Source of the DNA: Phycisphaerales bacterium
Lineage (GTDB): Bacteria > Planctomycetota > UBA1135 > UBA2386
Direction of reading: 5' to 3'
Length of the DNA: 43,605 nt
NCBI GenBank assembly: GCA_020247305.1
Contig: JADCJE010000070.1
Span: 1-43,605 of the forward strand
Made by a program: the position numbers and the translations under genes. The notes below the pieces were generated by a model that saw only the letters and a list, made by a program, of their open reading frames with translations, was not told where the DNA came from and did not search any database. Below, in pieces: positions 19,153-27,701 of the stretch (position 1 is the first letter of the stretch; each line of letters starts with the position of its first letter).

Positions 19153-19596
19153 TCAGCGCGGTGGCGCGACCGGGCGGATCCAGACGCGGCCCTGCGCGTC
19201 GGCGGCCGCGCCGATGCGGCGCGCCTCGGGGTACTCCTTCTCGCGCAGGCCGGCGACGAGCCGATCGACCGAGCCCGCAGCGTCGTGGTGCACGACGATC
19301 TTGGACGAACCGCGCTCGACGACGACGTCGCGCACGCCCGGCAGGCTGCCGATCGCGCTCCAGATGCGGGTCTCGCAGCACTCGCCGCAGACCTCGCGGC
19401 CGAGTTCGAGCTCGGTGGCGCCGCAGGGCGCGGCGGCCGAGGTCGCGGCCATGGCGCTCGCCGCCGTCGATCCGGCCGCGCGCCAACCCGCGGCCATGCC
19501 GGCGATGCAGGCGGCCGCAGCAGCCGCGGCCGCGGCCGCGCCGAGCCACGACAGCCCGCGCGAGGTGGCCAGCGAACCGGAGGTCGTCGTCGCCAT
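19153..19596 (-). CDS. Membrane-anchored heavy-metal-associated (HMA) domain protein
   Basis: 147 residues. An Ala-rich hydrophobic helix at ~15-36 (LSWLGAAAAAAAAAACIAG) anchors an extracytoplasmic ~65-residue HMA-like domain: CGEC at 69-72 supplies the CxxC metal-binding pair, followed by GVRDVVVERGSSKIVVHHD and VDRLVAGLREKEYP, matching the beta-alpha-beta-beta-alpha-beta pattern. Known HMA domains bind Cu, Zn or Hg; which metal applies here is not evident. It starts 20 bp after the stop of the G8 lipoprotein gene, so the two are likely co-expressed. An electron-transfer or metal-delivery role for that partner is speculative. Confidence 0.78.
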   Translation of the reverse strand: MATTTSGSLATSRGLSWLGAAAAAAAAAACIAGMAAGWRAAGSTAASAMAATSAAAPCGATELELGREVCGECCETRIWSAIGSLPGVRDVVVERGSSKIVVHHDAAGSVDRLVAGLREKEYPEARRIGAAADAQGRVWIRPVAPPR

Positions 19597-19616
19597 GGTG
19601 GAGTTCCTGGCCTTGG

Positions 19617-22565
19617 TCACTGCGGGTGAAGGATCACGTAGTGCTGGCGCTTGAGGCTGTCCTCGTTGCGCCCATCGTAGCCCCAGACGTTGAGCGCCAT
19701 GCCGCCGACGGCCTGCACCCAGACGACGTTGTTCGCCGTGTCCTGCCAGATCCTCGCCCCCGTCGGGTCGGCCAGCACGTTTTCGATGCTGGTGCCATTG
19801 CGCACGAACAGGCGGGTGACGTTGGCGGCCAGCTTCTGCTGGACGGTGCGCGAGTCGGAACCGGAGTCGTAGCGACCCGCGACCGGCACGTTGCCCGGCC
19901 ACGGCAGCCCGATCAGCACGCGGTCGTCGGCGCGCCACGCATTGTCGAGTGCGACGCGCAGCTGGCTGACCGGCATGCGGCCGCTCGGGAACGTCAGGCG
20001 ATAGCGACCGCTCTTGGCGACGGAGAAGTAACGCATGCCGCCGAAGAACAGCGACTGGTACGGGTCGCCGATCGTGTGCTCTGCGATCTCGGCGTTCGAG
20101 CTGTTCAGGCGACCGAGGCGCAAGGCGATCATGCTCGGACCGCCCCACAGCGGGGGCGTCTCGCCGTCGAGCACGACGTCGGCCAGGCCGTAGAACATCG
20201 ACGGCGTGGTCCAGCCGTTGCCATTGCCTGGCCTCGCCGCCTGCAGGTTGCTCAGCCCGTGCGTGTAGAACGGCCGGTCGGGAATCAGGTAGTTGCCGGC
20301 CGGACCCCAGTAGCCGTGCGGGTCCCAGTGCGCGCCGGCGACCGACCAGTTGCGGAACCGGCCGGCGACGTTCGTCGTCAGCGGGAAGCCATCGAAGTAC
20401 GGCGGCGGCGTGATGTAGCCGGCGTTCGAGTCGACGAGCTTCCAGTTCTCGTTGCGCAGGTGGCCGAGGCCGATCGACTTGTCGTAGATGTCCGACAGGT
20501 CGAACACGCCGCCGCCCGACACGAACGCGTACGACCAGTGCAGGGCCGGACCGGCGAACTGGTAGCCGATGGCCGTGATGTCACGGATGTCCATCGTGAA
20601 GTGGTAGCTTGCGAACGCGATGCGGCGCGGATCCGTGAAGGGCGTCGCCGAGTTGAGGCTGCGGCTGACCAGCAGCGAGCCGCGCTTGAGCGCGTTGATC
20701 GTCTGGCCGCGGAAGTCGCGGCCGTCGTTGTCGGCCGCCGTCCAATCGTGGTACTCGATGGTCGTGACGCGATTGAGGTAGCCGCCGTCGCGGTTCTTCC
20801 AGACGCGATTGCGCGCGATCGCCGCGACCGAAGTCGGGTTGTAGAACAGGCCGCCGGTGTTGCCGGCCTCGTCGAGCACGGCGAACTCGGTGGTCGCGCC
20901 CTGCAGCAGGTTGCCGTGGCCGGTGTTGTCTTCCTGGCGCAGGATTACCAGCGTGTTGGGCACGATGGCGGCGTTGCGCGACAGGCCGAAGCAGCGCTGC
21001 GCGAAGCTGTTCCAGATGCCGCGGCCGTCGCAGTCCGACGCGCTGTTCCAGGTCAGCGTGTTGACCGGATTGGTGATCCAGAAGCCCGACGCGTCGGTGT
21101 CGTTGCTCTTGGTCCGATTGGCGCCCGGATTGCGCACCCGCATCGCCACGCAGTGCGTGATCGTGTTGCGCATCTCGCTGCCATCCTCCAGGAAGAAGGC
21201 GTGGCCCTTGACGTCGACGGCGTAGACGTTGTCGACCGTGACGCCGCACGTGCCGTGGATGGTGACCGCGCGGTTCTCGCTGCCCCAGACCGACGAGTCG
21301 CGCAGGTAGTGCGCGCCGGCGGCCACGTCGCCGAGGAAGGCGCCGCCGCCGACGCCGGCCTGGTTGGCGGCGGTGTACGACAGCATGTGCCAGTGGAACG
21401 GATAGCGGCCCATGGCGCGGCGCTGACCGCAACGCCGGAACTCGACGCCTTCGACCTGGGCCGTGCTGTTGAGGCCCATCACCATGACGTGCACGCCGAA
21501 GCCCTGGCTGTTCCAGTCGGCGTCGTCGGCGCCCTGCACGACGATGCGGCGCGACAGATTGACGATCTCGGCGCGCTCGTCGAGCACCGTCGGGCTCGTC
21601 GCCGACGGCGGCGTGAACGGACCCTGTGACAGGCTCATGGCGATGCCGTTGACCGGATTGTCGAGCGGGTACTGCAGCAGGCCCCAGCGGGCGCTCTGCA
21701 GCGGCGACGTGGTCTGCAGCACGGCGCCGTCGACGTTGGCGGCGAGCGTCAGCAACTCGGTCTGGCCGACGCCGTGGAAGTCCGTCGTCGACACGGCGAT
21801 GCGGTCGCCCGCGCGCCACGACACCGTGTCGGCCAGGGCGAACTGCGTGGCGCCGGCCAGGGCGTGGTTGTTGAGCTTGGTCTTCAGCAGCGACGGCGTG
21901 CGGCCGTGCAGCCGCAGCATGCCGCCGTTCATGACGCGGATGGCGCGCTGCACGCCGTCGTTGTCGAGCGCATTGTCCTCGCTGCGGGTCGTGTGCGCGC
22001 CGCGCGCGCCGGTCAGCGTGAGCACGGCGGACTGCTCGTACGGGGCCGACTCGGTGCCGATCTCCAGCAGGCCGCCAGGGAGGATCTCGATGCTGTCCGC
22101 GGTGATCGCCACCGACAGGGCAGGGTCGACGCGCAGCGTGCCTTCGATGCGCAGCAGGTCGAGCGCAGCCGTCGCCGTGTCGAGCACGACCGTCTGGCCG
22201 GCGCCGATGTGCACGTTGGCGTTCGCGCCCGGGACGACGCCGCCCGGCCACGTGGTCGACTCCGACCAGCGCGGTCCGCTGACGACATTGCTGCCCGAGC
22301 CGCCGCCGCCGGCGCCGCCGGTGCCCGAGCCGCCGCCGCCCGTGCCGCCGCCGCCGCCGGTCTCGCCGCCCGTGCTGCCGCCGCTGCCCGACACGCCGGC
22401 CACGCCGCCCTCGACGCCGCCGCTGCTGCACGCCGCCGCGACGAACGCGAGCGTCGCGGCCCAGGTCAGCGCCAGCGCCGGATGGCGTGGCGCAGGTGCG
22501 CCGACGCCGCGATTGCCGCGGAAACCGGCCGTCGTCGAATGGTCGTGGAGCTGATTGATGCTCAT
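19617..22565 (-). CDS. G8-domain beta-helix lipoprotein, CEMIP-like
   Basis: 982 residues. The signal sequence ends in a lipobox (AFVAAAC, lipidated Cys46), so the protein is probably exported and membrane-anchored. A Gly/Ser-rich linker (~47-95) is followed by a G8 domain: TWPGGVVPGANANVHIGAGQ, LLRIEGTLRV, then SIEILPGGLLEIG. The rest is a right-handed beta-helix-like region. GRYPFHWHMLSY corresponds to the conserved His-rich segment seen in G8 proteins such as human CEMIP and TMEM2, which depolymerise hyaluronan. In bacteria the substrate of such proteins is unknown; a glycan-binding or -cleaving role is inference. The upstream ATG at 22634 is less likely because it would lengthen the signal region greatly. 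Confidence 0.85.
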   Translation of the reverse strand: MSINQLHDHSTTAGFRGNRGVGAPAPRHPALALTWAATLAFVAAACSSGGVEGGVAGVSGSGGSTGGETGGGGGTGGGGSGTGGAGGGGSGSNVVSGPRWSESTTWPGGVVPGANANVHIGAGQTVVLDTATAALDLLRIEGTLRVDPALSVAITADSIEILPGGLLEIGTESAPYEQSAVLTLTGARGAHTTRSEDNALDNDGVQRAIRVMNGGMLRLHGRTPSLLKTKLNNHALAGATQFALADTVSWRAGDRIAVSTTDFHGVGQTELLTLAANVDGAVLQTTSPLQSARWGLLQYPLDNPVNGIAMSLSQGPFTPPSATSPTVLDERAEIVNLSRRIVVQGADDADWNSQGFGVHVMVMGLNSTAQVEGVEFRRCGQRRAMGRYPFHWHMLSYTAANQAGVGGGAFLGDVAAGAHYLRDSSVWGSENRAVTIHGTCGVTVDNVYAVDVKGHAFFLEDGSEMRNTITHCVAMRVRNPGANRTKSNDTDASGFWITNPVNTLTWNSASDCDGRGIWNSFAQRCFGLSRNAAIVPNTLVILRQEDNTGHGNLLQGATTEFAVLDEAGNTGGLFYNPTSVAAIARNRVWKNRDGGYLNRVTTIEYHDWTAADNDGRDFRGQTINALKRGSLLVSRSLNSATPFTDPRRIAFASYHFTMDIRDITAIGYQFAGPALHWSYAFVSGGGVFDLSDIYDKSIGLGHLRNENWKLVDSNAGYITPPPYFDGFPLTTNVAGRFRNWSVAGAHWDPHGYWGPAGNYLIPDRPFYTHGLSNLQAARPGNGNGWTTPSMFYGLADVVLDGETPPLWGGPSMIALRLGRLNSSNAEIAEHTIGDPYQSLFFGGMRYFSVAKSGRYRLTFPSGRMPVSQLRVALDNAWRADDRVLIGLPWPGNVPVAGRYDSGSDSRTVQQKLAANVTRLFVRNGTSIENVLADPTGARIWQDTANNVVWVQAVGGMALNVWGYDGRNEDSLKRQHYVILHPQ

Positions 22566-22698
22566 GGGCGGGCGTATCGACCGGTTCTGCCGCACCCCCG
22601 CTCCGGGAATCACCACATTCCGCGAAGCAGCCATGCCGCCGGCCGTCTGCTGTACCCAAAGCGGGACGGGGGCTCAAGGCGCTGCGGCGCCGGCGGGG

Positions 22699-22755
22699 GC
22701 CGGCGAAGCGGGGCCGCCACGCGCTCAGGGCGCGGCGCCGGCGAAGCGGGGCCGC
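22699..22755. repeat. 19-bp direct repeat around the O-antigen ligase stop
   Basis: GCCGGCGAAGCGGGGCCGC occurs at 22699-22717 and again at 22737-22755. The second copy encodes part of the C-terminal tail of the minus-strand membrane protein; the first lies just beyond its stop codon at 22725. A local duplication seems to have occurred across the gene end. Confidence 0.7.
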
Positions 22756-24140
22756 AGGGGCGCGCGGCGGCGCGGACCACCCCCCGCCTGCGCCGCTCCG
22801 GTGGCGACGGCGTCGCCGACGGCGGCCTGCCCGCGCACCGCGATCGTCGCGACCGCGCCGGCCATCAGGTAGTAGAAGGGATTGACCATGCTGTTGGCGA
22901 TGCAGTCGATCGAGTGGATCAGCACCGCCGTCGTCGCCCAGACGATGAACATGCCGCTGCCGCGCCACAAGCGCAGCCGCCGCCAACGCGACAGCGCGAG
23001 CGCGACTGGCAACCAGACGGCGAGCAGCCAGCTGCCGAGGCCGAACCAGCCGTTGCAGCCGAGGACGATGATCCAGAAGCCGTCGAGGATGGAGATGTCC
23101 TTGCCTTCCTCGTCGTAGACGCGGTTGCGGCCCCAACCGCCCCACCCGAACACCGGCTGCTCCAGCGCCTTGACGACGAGGATGTTCTCGTTCACCACGC
23201 GCGTCCACATCGAGGCCGAGCGGTGCTCGCTGACGTTCTCGCGCAGGAACTCGACGAAGTTCATCGCGTCCCACCAGCCCGAGGCGCGCGTCGCGATGTA
23301 GGCGGGCGTCACCAAGACGAGCGCCAGCACGATCAGCGAGGTGCGCAGGCGCCGCGTGGCGTAGATGGTCCCGAAGGCGGCGATCGAAAGAACGACGCCG
23401 CCGAGCGACTTGCCCATCAGCGGCGCGAGCGCGGCCGCGGCGATCCACCAACGGACGTCGAACCGATGGATGCGGCGGACCTGCAGGCAGCGCCACAGGC
23501 ACCAGCCGCCGACGGTGGCGATGCCGAGCAGCGGCGTCAGCTCCAACGGCGACTCCAGGAAGACCGAGGCCTTGTAGCGCAGCGGGCCGTAGAAGTCGAC
23601 CGTCTCCCAGCCGACGCGGCCGGGCATGCCGAAGACCCACTGGTGCAGCTGCGGCGCCATGCGCGACTCGAAGACGCACAGCGGCGCATAGCACGCCGCG
23701 CCGATGAAGAGCGCCCGCGCGAGCTCGGCCAGCGCCGCGGCGTCGCGGAACGCCATGCGCCCGATCGCGTAGGGCATGGCAAAGGCGATGAAGTGCGCCA
23801 GCGCGCTCGACAGGCCGTCCTTGGCGCCGAGGTCGTTGGCGACCGACGAGAAGAACGGCGACGTGCAGAAGGCGAACAGCGGCAGGTCGAACCAGCGCAG
23901 GCCGTCGCGCAGGCGCGCGACCGGAGGACACTGCACGAGCGCGGCGATCAACGCGCTGCACAGCAGCATACCCTTGTCGGCCTGCGGCAGCAGCGGCAGG
24001 TCGATGCGCAGCAGCGGCATCGAGAGCCAGCCGAAGACGAGCGCCGTCGCGACCGAGCGCGGCGAACCGCGGCGCTCCACGACGTAGGAGTAGGCCCACG
24101 CCGGCACGCCGAACAGCACGAGGTAGGCGAACAGGATCAT
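22725..24140 (-). CDS. O-antigen ligase/polymerase-like membrane protein
   Basis: 471 residues with about eleven hydrophobic segments. The large periplasmic loop before the last helices is present, containing FVEFLRENVSEHRSASMWTR and PVFGWGGWGRNRVYDEEGKD; an arginine-bearing loop followed by a GWG/GxGxN patch is characteristic of the Wzy/WaaL (O-antigen ligase) superfamily. These proteins join or polymerise lipid-linked glycans at the periplasmic face. The C-terminal ~40 residues are Ala/Gly/Arg-rich and probably disordered. It starts 33 bp after the oxygenase gene. Whether it ligates or polymerises cannot be decided. Confidence 0.82.
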   Translation of the reverse strand: MILFAYLVLFGVPAWAYSYVVERRGSPRSVATALVFGWLSMPLLRIDLPLLPQADKGMLLCSALIAALVQCPPVARLRDGLRWFDLPLFAFCTSPFFSSVANDLGAKDGLSSALAHFIAFAMPYAIGRMAFRDAAALAELARALFIGAACYAPLCVFESRMAPQLHQWVFGMPGRVGWETVDFYGPLRYKASVFLESPLELTPLLGIATVGGWCLWRCLQVRRIHRFDVRWWIAAAALAPLMGKSLGGVVLSIAAFGTIYATRRLRTSLIVLALVLVTPAYIATRASGWWDAMNFVEFLRENVSEHRSASMWTRVVNENILVVKALEQPVFGWGGWGRNRVYDEEGKDISILDGFWIIVLGCNGWFGLGSWLLAVWLPVALALSRWRRLRLWRGSGMFIVWATTAVLIHSIDCIANSMVNPFYYLMAGAVATIAVRGQAAVGDAVATGAAQAGGGPRRRAPLRPRFAGAAP

Positions 24141-24173
24141 CGCTGGCTCGCGCCGGCAGCACCCAGGCCGCCG

Positions 24174-24977
24174 CTACCTCCCGAGCAGGGACTTGGCGCC
24201 GCGCCAGAGGATCGGCGGCACGAAGTCGCGCAGGCGCAGCGGTTCCCGATCCGGCGCGAGCTGCTCGCCCGGACGCTCGCGGAAGACCGTCGAGTGCTGG
24301 GGCGCGCTGGCGCCGTCGCTGCGGCCGTTGGTGTAGTAGTACAGGGCGATCGACTTGCGCGACCAACCCTCGGGACAGGCGAGCGCGTCGGGGTGGCCGT
24401 GCCAGGACTTCTCGGTGGTGGTGAAGATCGCGACGCGGTTGAACACCGGCAGGATCTTGCGTTCGCACCGCGTCATGTCCTCGTTCCACAGTTCGAGGTG
24501 GCCGCCGTACTCCTCCAGCCAGTCCTTGTTGAGGTACAGCAGCAGGTTGAGCCGGCGGTCGATCTGGTAGGGCCCGTGCTTGTTGAAGTCGACGTGAACG
24601 CCGAGCTTGCCGCCGCGCAGGATCTGGTGCATCCCGCCGCCCGACAACTGCGGGTCGGGGATCAGGTTCTCGATCCCGGTCAGGATCTCCAGGAAGCGCA
24701 GGAACGCCTGCGAGTTGAGCTCCCAGGTCAGGCCGCGGATCACCGGCCCGAGCAGGTGCTCCTCGCGGCAGGCGAGCTTGACCTCGCGCGAGTTCTGGAA
24801 GCGCTGCCACTCGACGTCGCCCGGTCCCGGGAACTCGGCCAGCGCCGCCTCGACGACGGGGCGCGGGAAGAAGTCGTCGATGGCGATGTGCGGGAACGGC
24901 TTGGCGTTTCGGTAGGTGTCGCGCAGGTCACGCCCGCGCTGCCAGAGCGTCTCCGGATCGATGCTGTAGTTCGCCAT
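24174..24977 (-). CDS. 2OG-Fe(II) oxygenase superfamily protein
   Basis: 267 residues. Prolyl-4-hydroxylase-type double-stranded beta-helix: the iron ligands are His128 and Asp130 in GVHVDFN and His193 in SWHGHP, and Arg207 in GWSRKSIALYYY would bind the 2-oxoglutarate carboxylate. NLLLYLNKDW and YGGHLELW are typical strands between them. The N-terminal PFPHIAIDDFFP is also common in this family. Such enzymes hydroxylate proteins, lipids or small molecules; substrate unknown. Being transcribed just ahead of the O-antigen ligase-like gene, it may modify a glycan or its lipid, but this is inference. Start ATG at 24977. Confidence 0.9.
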   Translation of the reverse strand: MANYSIDPETLWQRGRDLRDTYRNAKPFPHIAIDDFFPRPVVEAALAEFPGPGDVEWQRFQNSREVKLACREEHLLGPVIRGLTWELNSQAFLRFLEILTGIENLIPDPQLSGGGMHQILRGGKLGVHVDFNKHGPYQIDRRLNLLLYLNKDWLEEYGGHLELWNEDMTRCERKILPVFNRVAIFTTTEKSWHGHPDALACPEGWSRKSIALYYYTNGRSDGASAPQHSTVFRERPGEQLAPDREPLRLRDFVPPILWRGAKSLLGR

Positions 24978-25027
24978 GCGGTGGACGGATCGGCGGTCGA
25001 CGGATCTGCCGTTCCCGCGCCAGCAGA

Positions 25028-25033
25028 CTATCG
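25028..25033 (-). promoter_or_regulatory. Candidate -10 element upstream of the oxygenase
   Basis: CGATAG read on the minus strand, in the sequence GGCGATAGTCTG, lies 51 bp before the ATG at 24977. The same hexamer is found 48 and 49 bp upstream of two other minus-strand starts. GATAGT matches 4 of 6 bases of the usual -10 box. No clear -35 box is seen. Confidence 0.35.
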
Positions 25034-25165
25034 CCGGCGCGAGGTGAATGCGCATGCGAACCTCGGCCCGGCCGACGACGCCAGCGCCTTGGCGTCGATG
25101 GCATCGCCGGCACGAAGCCGGTTCCGGAGTCGGGACGGTCGTCGCCCCCGAGGCCGCCTGCCTTC

Positions 25166-25171
25166 TACACT
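25166..25171 (+). promoter_or_regulatory. Candidate -10 element just before GT4 start
   Basis: TACACT lies 8 bases before the ATG at 25180. If it is a -10 box, transcription would begin at or within a few bases of the start codon, giving a leaderless message. No ribosome binding site is present between it and the ATG, which fits. Confidence 0.35.
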
Positions 25172-25179
25172 CGACAACG

Positions 25180-26433
25180 ATGCGCTACCTGATGATCGTG
25201 CCGGTGCCGTTCCGCCCCGTGGACGGCGGGGCCGCGGTGGAGAGCGCGTTCGCGACGCACCTCCGGGAACTGTTGGCCAGCCTCGCGCCGCGCGTGACGT
25301 CGATCGAAGTGCTGGCCCCGACGCTGCCGCCCGATCCGCAGGCCACCGCCGCGTCGGCGCTCGCCATCCTGAGGCCGGACGCCGACCGCATCGCCTTCAC
25401 CGCCGCCCACCCCGTCCGCCGCGGCCGACTCGCGACGCTGCTCGGCCTGCCCGGGCTGATCGCGCGCGTCTGGCGCGCGGTCGGGCGCGCCGGCTGGGTG
25501 CACGCGGGACCGTCGCCGCTGTTCATGCCGTTCGAGAACGTCGGGCTGCTGATCGGCTGGCTGCGCCGGCGCGTCACCGTCTACGTCACCGACATCGACC
25601 ACCGCGGCTCGGCGCGCATGAACCTCGCGACCGGCACGTGGAGCCGCGCCGTGGTCTGGCGCCGGCGGCTGCTGCACGAACCGTGGACGGCGCTGCAGCA
25701 CCACCTCGCGCGCCTGCTGTGCTCGACCGTGTTCCTCAAGGGGCAGGCGATGGTGCGCGACTACGGCCGCGGCCGGCCGCACGTGCACTACATCCTCGAC
25801 TGCGCGCACACGGCCGATCTGCTGCTGCCGCCCGCGCGGCTCGCGGCGAAGGCGGCGGACCAGCGGCAGCGGCGCCGCCTGCGCGTGTGCTACTTCGGGC
25901 GCCTCGTGCCGTTCAAGGGCGTCGACCGCATGCTGCGCGCCGTGCGCGCGGCCCGCGACGCCGGCGCGGACGTGACCTTCGACGTCTTCGGCGCGGGCGA
26001 CGAGCAGGCGCGGCTGGCTGCGCTCGCCGCCGAACTGCGGCTCGGCGACGTCGTCGCCTTCCACGGCGCGCGGCCGTACGGGCCGGCCTTCTTCGCCGAA
26101 CTGGCGGACCTCGACCTGCTGCTCGCCGCGCCGCTGAGCGAGGACACGCCGCGCAGCGCGATCGACGCGCAGGCGCTCGGCATGGGCGTGCTGGCGTTCG
26201 ACACGTACTACTACGCTGAACTGGCGCATCAAGGCGCTGGCGTCGCGACGGTGCCGTGGCCCGACGACGCGGCGCTCAGTCGCCAGCTCGCCGCGCTGGC
26301 CGCCGACCGCGAACGGCTGGTCGACCTCGGCGCGCGGGGCGTCGCCTTCGCCGCCGCCAACACGCAGGAGTCGTGGCTGCGCCGCCGGGCATCGTGGACG
26401 CCCGGCATCACCGCCACCGCAGGCTCGCCTTGA
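25180..26433 (+). CDS. GT4 family glycosyltransferase
   Basis: 417 residues, GT-B fold. N-terminal MRYLMIVPVPFRPVDGGAA has the glycine-rich loop of GT4 acceptor domains. The donor domain shows RVCYFGRLVPFKGVDRMLRA, VTFDVFGAGDEQARL, VVAFHGARPYG and SEDTPRSAIDAQALG, where the E-x7-E motif appears as Glu followed by Asp. Start ATG at 25180. The next GT4 gene begins 37 bp after its stop. It probably transfers a sugar in surface-glycan assembly; the donor is not predictable. Confidence 0.87.
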   Translation: MRYLMIVPVPFRPVDGGAAVESAFATHLRELLASLAPRVTSIEVLAPTLPPDPQATAASALAILRPDADRIAFTAAHPVRRGRLATLLGLPGLIARVWRAVGRAGWVHAGPSPLFMPFENVGLLIGWLRRRVTVYVTDIDHRGSARMNLATGTWSRAVVWRRRLLHEPWTALQHHLARLLCSTVFLKGQAMVRDYGRGRPHVHYILDCAHTADLLLPPARLAAKAADQRQRRRLRVCYFGRLVPFKGVDRMLRAVRAARDAGADVTFDVFGAGDEQARLAALAAELRLGDVVAFHGARPYGPAFFAELADLDLLLAAPLSEDTPRSAIDAQALGMGVLAFDTYYYAELAHQGAGVATVPWPDDAALSRQLAALAADRERLVDLGARGVAFAAANTQESWLRRRASWTPGITATAGSP

Positions 26434-26470
26434 ACCCCCGCGCGCCGCTGCCGATCATCCCCCGCGCGCC

Positions 26471-27691
26471 ATGCTCGGCTACCTGATCAACCAGTATCCG
26501 GCGGCGAGCCAGACGTTCATCCGCCGCGAGATCGCGGCGATCGAGGCGCTCGGCACGCCGGTGCGGCGCTACGCGGTGCGCGGCTGGAGCGGCACGCTCG
26601 TCGACCCGGACGACGAGGCCGAACACGGCCGCACGGCGCGCATCCTCGACGCCGGCGCCGCCGGCGTGTTGTTCGCCACGCTCGCAACCGCGCTGACGAC
26701 GCCGCTCGCGTTCGGCCGCGCGCTCGCCACGGCGTGGCGGCTCGGCGGCCGCTCGCAGCGCGGCCGGCTGGTGCACTTCGCCTACCTGGGGGAAGCGTGC
26801 GTGCTGCGGCGCTGGTGCGCGCGGGACCGCGTCGACCACCTGCACGCGCACTTCGGCACCAACTCCGCCGCCGTGGCGCTGCTGTGCCATCAACTCGGCG
26901 GTCCGCGCTACAGCTTCACCGTGCACGGGCCGGAAGAGTTCGACGACCCGCACGGGCTGTCGCTCGCCGACAAGGTCGCGGGCGCGGCCTTCGCGGTCGC
27001 CATCGCGGAACACGGCCGCAGCCAGCTGATGCGCTGGGCGCGGCGCGAGGACTGGCCCAAGCTGCACGTCGTGCGCTGCGGCGTCGATCCGGCGTTCCTC
27101 GGCGCGCCGCCGACCCCGCCGCCGGCGACCGGGCGGCCGCTGCTGCTCAACATCGGTCGATTGGTCGAACAGAAGGGGCAGCTGACGCTGGTCGAGGCGG
27201 CCGCGCGCCTGCGCGACGCCGGCCGCGACTTCGAAGTGGCCATCGTCGGCGACGGCGAACTGCGCCCGGCGCTGACGGCGCGCATCCTCGCGCTGCGTCT
27301 GCAGGACCGCGTCCGCCTGCTCGGCTGGCGCAGCGGCGCGGAGGTGCGCGAACTGCTGCTGGCCGCGCGCGTGCTGGCGCTGCCGAGCTTCGCCGAAGGC
27401 CTGCCGGTCGTGCTGATGGAGGCGCTGGCGCTGCACCGACCGGCGGTGACGACGTGGATCGCCGGCACGCCGGAGCTGGTGCAGGACGGCCGCTGCGGCT
27501 GGCTCGTGCCGCCCGGCGACGTCGACGCGCTGGCAGCGGCGCTCGGCGCGGCGCTCGACGCCGACGCCGCGGCGCTCGCGCGCATGGGCGCGCACGGCGC
27601 GGCGCGCGTCGCTGAGCGGCACGACGTCGCCGCGAGCGCACGCCAGCTGCTGGCGCTGGTCGCCGCGGCGCGCGCCGGGGCGCACGCCTGA
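26471..27691 (+). CDS. GT4 family glycosyltransferase, WcaL/ExoL-like
   Basis: 406 residues. The N-terminus LINQYPAASQTFIRREIAAI is characteristic of GT4 enzymes such as colanic acid WcaL and related exopolysaccharide transferases. HLHAHFGTNSAAVALL and YSFTVHGPEEFDDP follow in the acceptor domain. The donor domain has LLNIGRLVEQKGQLTLVEA, VAIVGDGELRP and a perfect E-x7-E (AEGLPVVLMEAL). Start ATG at 26471. It ends 10 bp from the convergent GT2 gene at 27702. Role: sugar addition to an exopolysaccharide repeat unit, by family. Confidence 0.9.
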   Translation: MLGYLINQYPAASQTFIRREIAAIEALGTPVRRYAVRGWSGTLVDPDDEAEHGRTARILDAGAAGVLFATLATALTTPLAFGRALATAWRLGGRSQRGRLVHFAYLGEACVLRRWCARDRVDHLHAHFGTNSAAVALLCHQLGGPRYSFTVHGPEEFDDPHGLSLADKVAGAAFAVAIAEHGRSQLMRWARREDWPKLHVVRCGVDPAFLGAPPTPPPATGRPLLLNIGRLVEQKGQLTLVEAAARLRDAGRDFEVAIVGDGELRPALTARILALRLQDRVRLLGWRSGAEVRELLLAARVLALPSFAEGLPVVLMEALALHRPAVTTWIAGTPELVQDGRCGWLVPPGDVDALAAALGAALDADAAALARMGAHGAARVAERHDVAASARQLLALVAAARAGAHA

Positions 27692-27701
27692 CGCGCGGCG
27701 G

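Noticed and set aside
20581..24810. A 1409-residue minus-strand frame spanning three genes
   Set aside because: Out-of-frame reading of the G8 lipoprotein, O-antigen ligase-like and oxygenase genes, which are convincing in their own frames.
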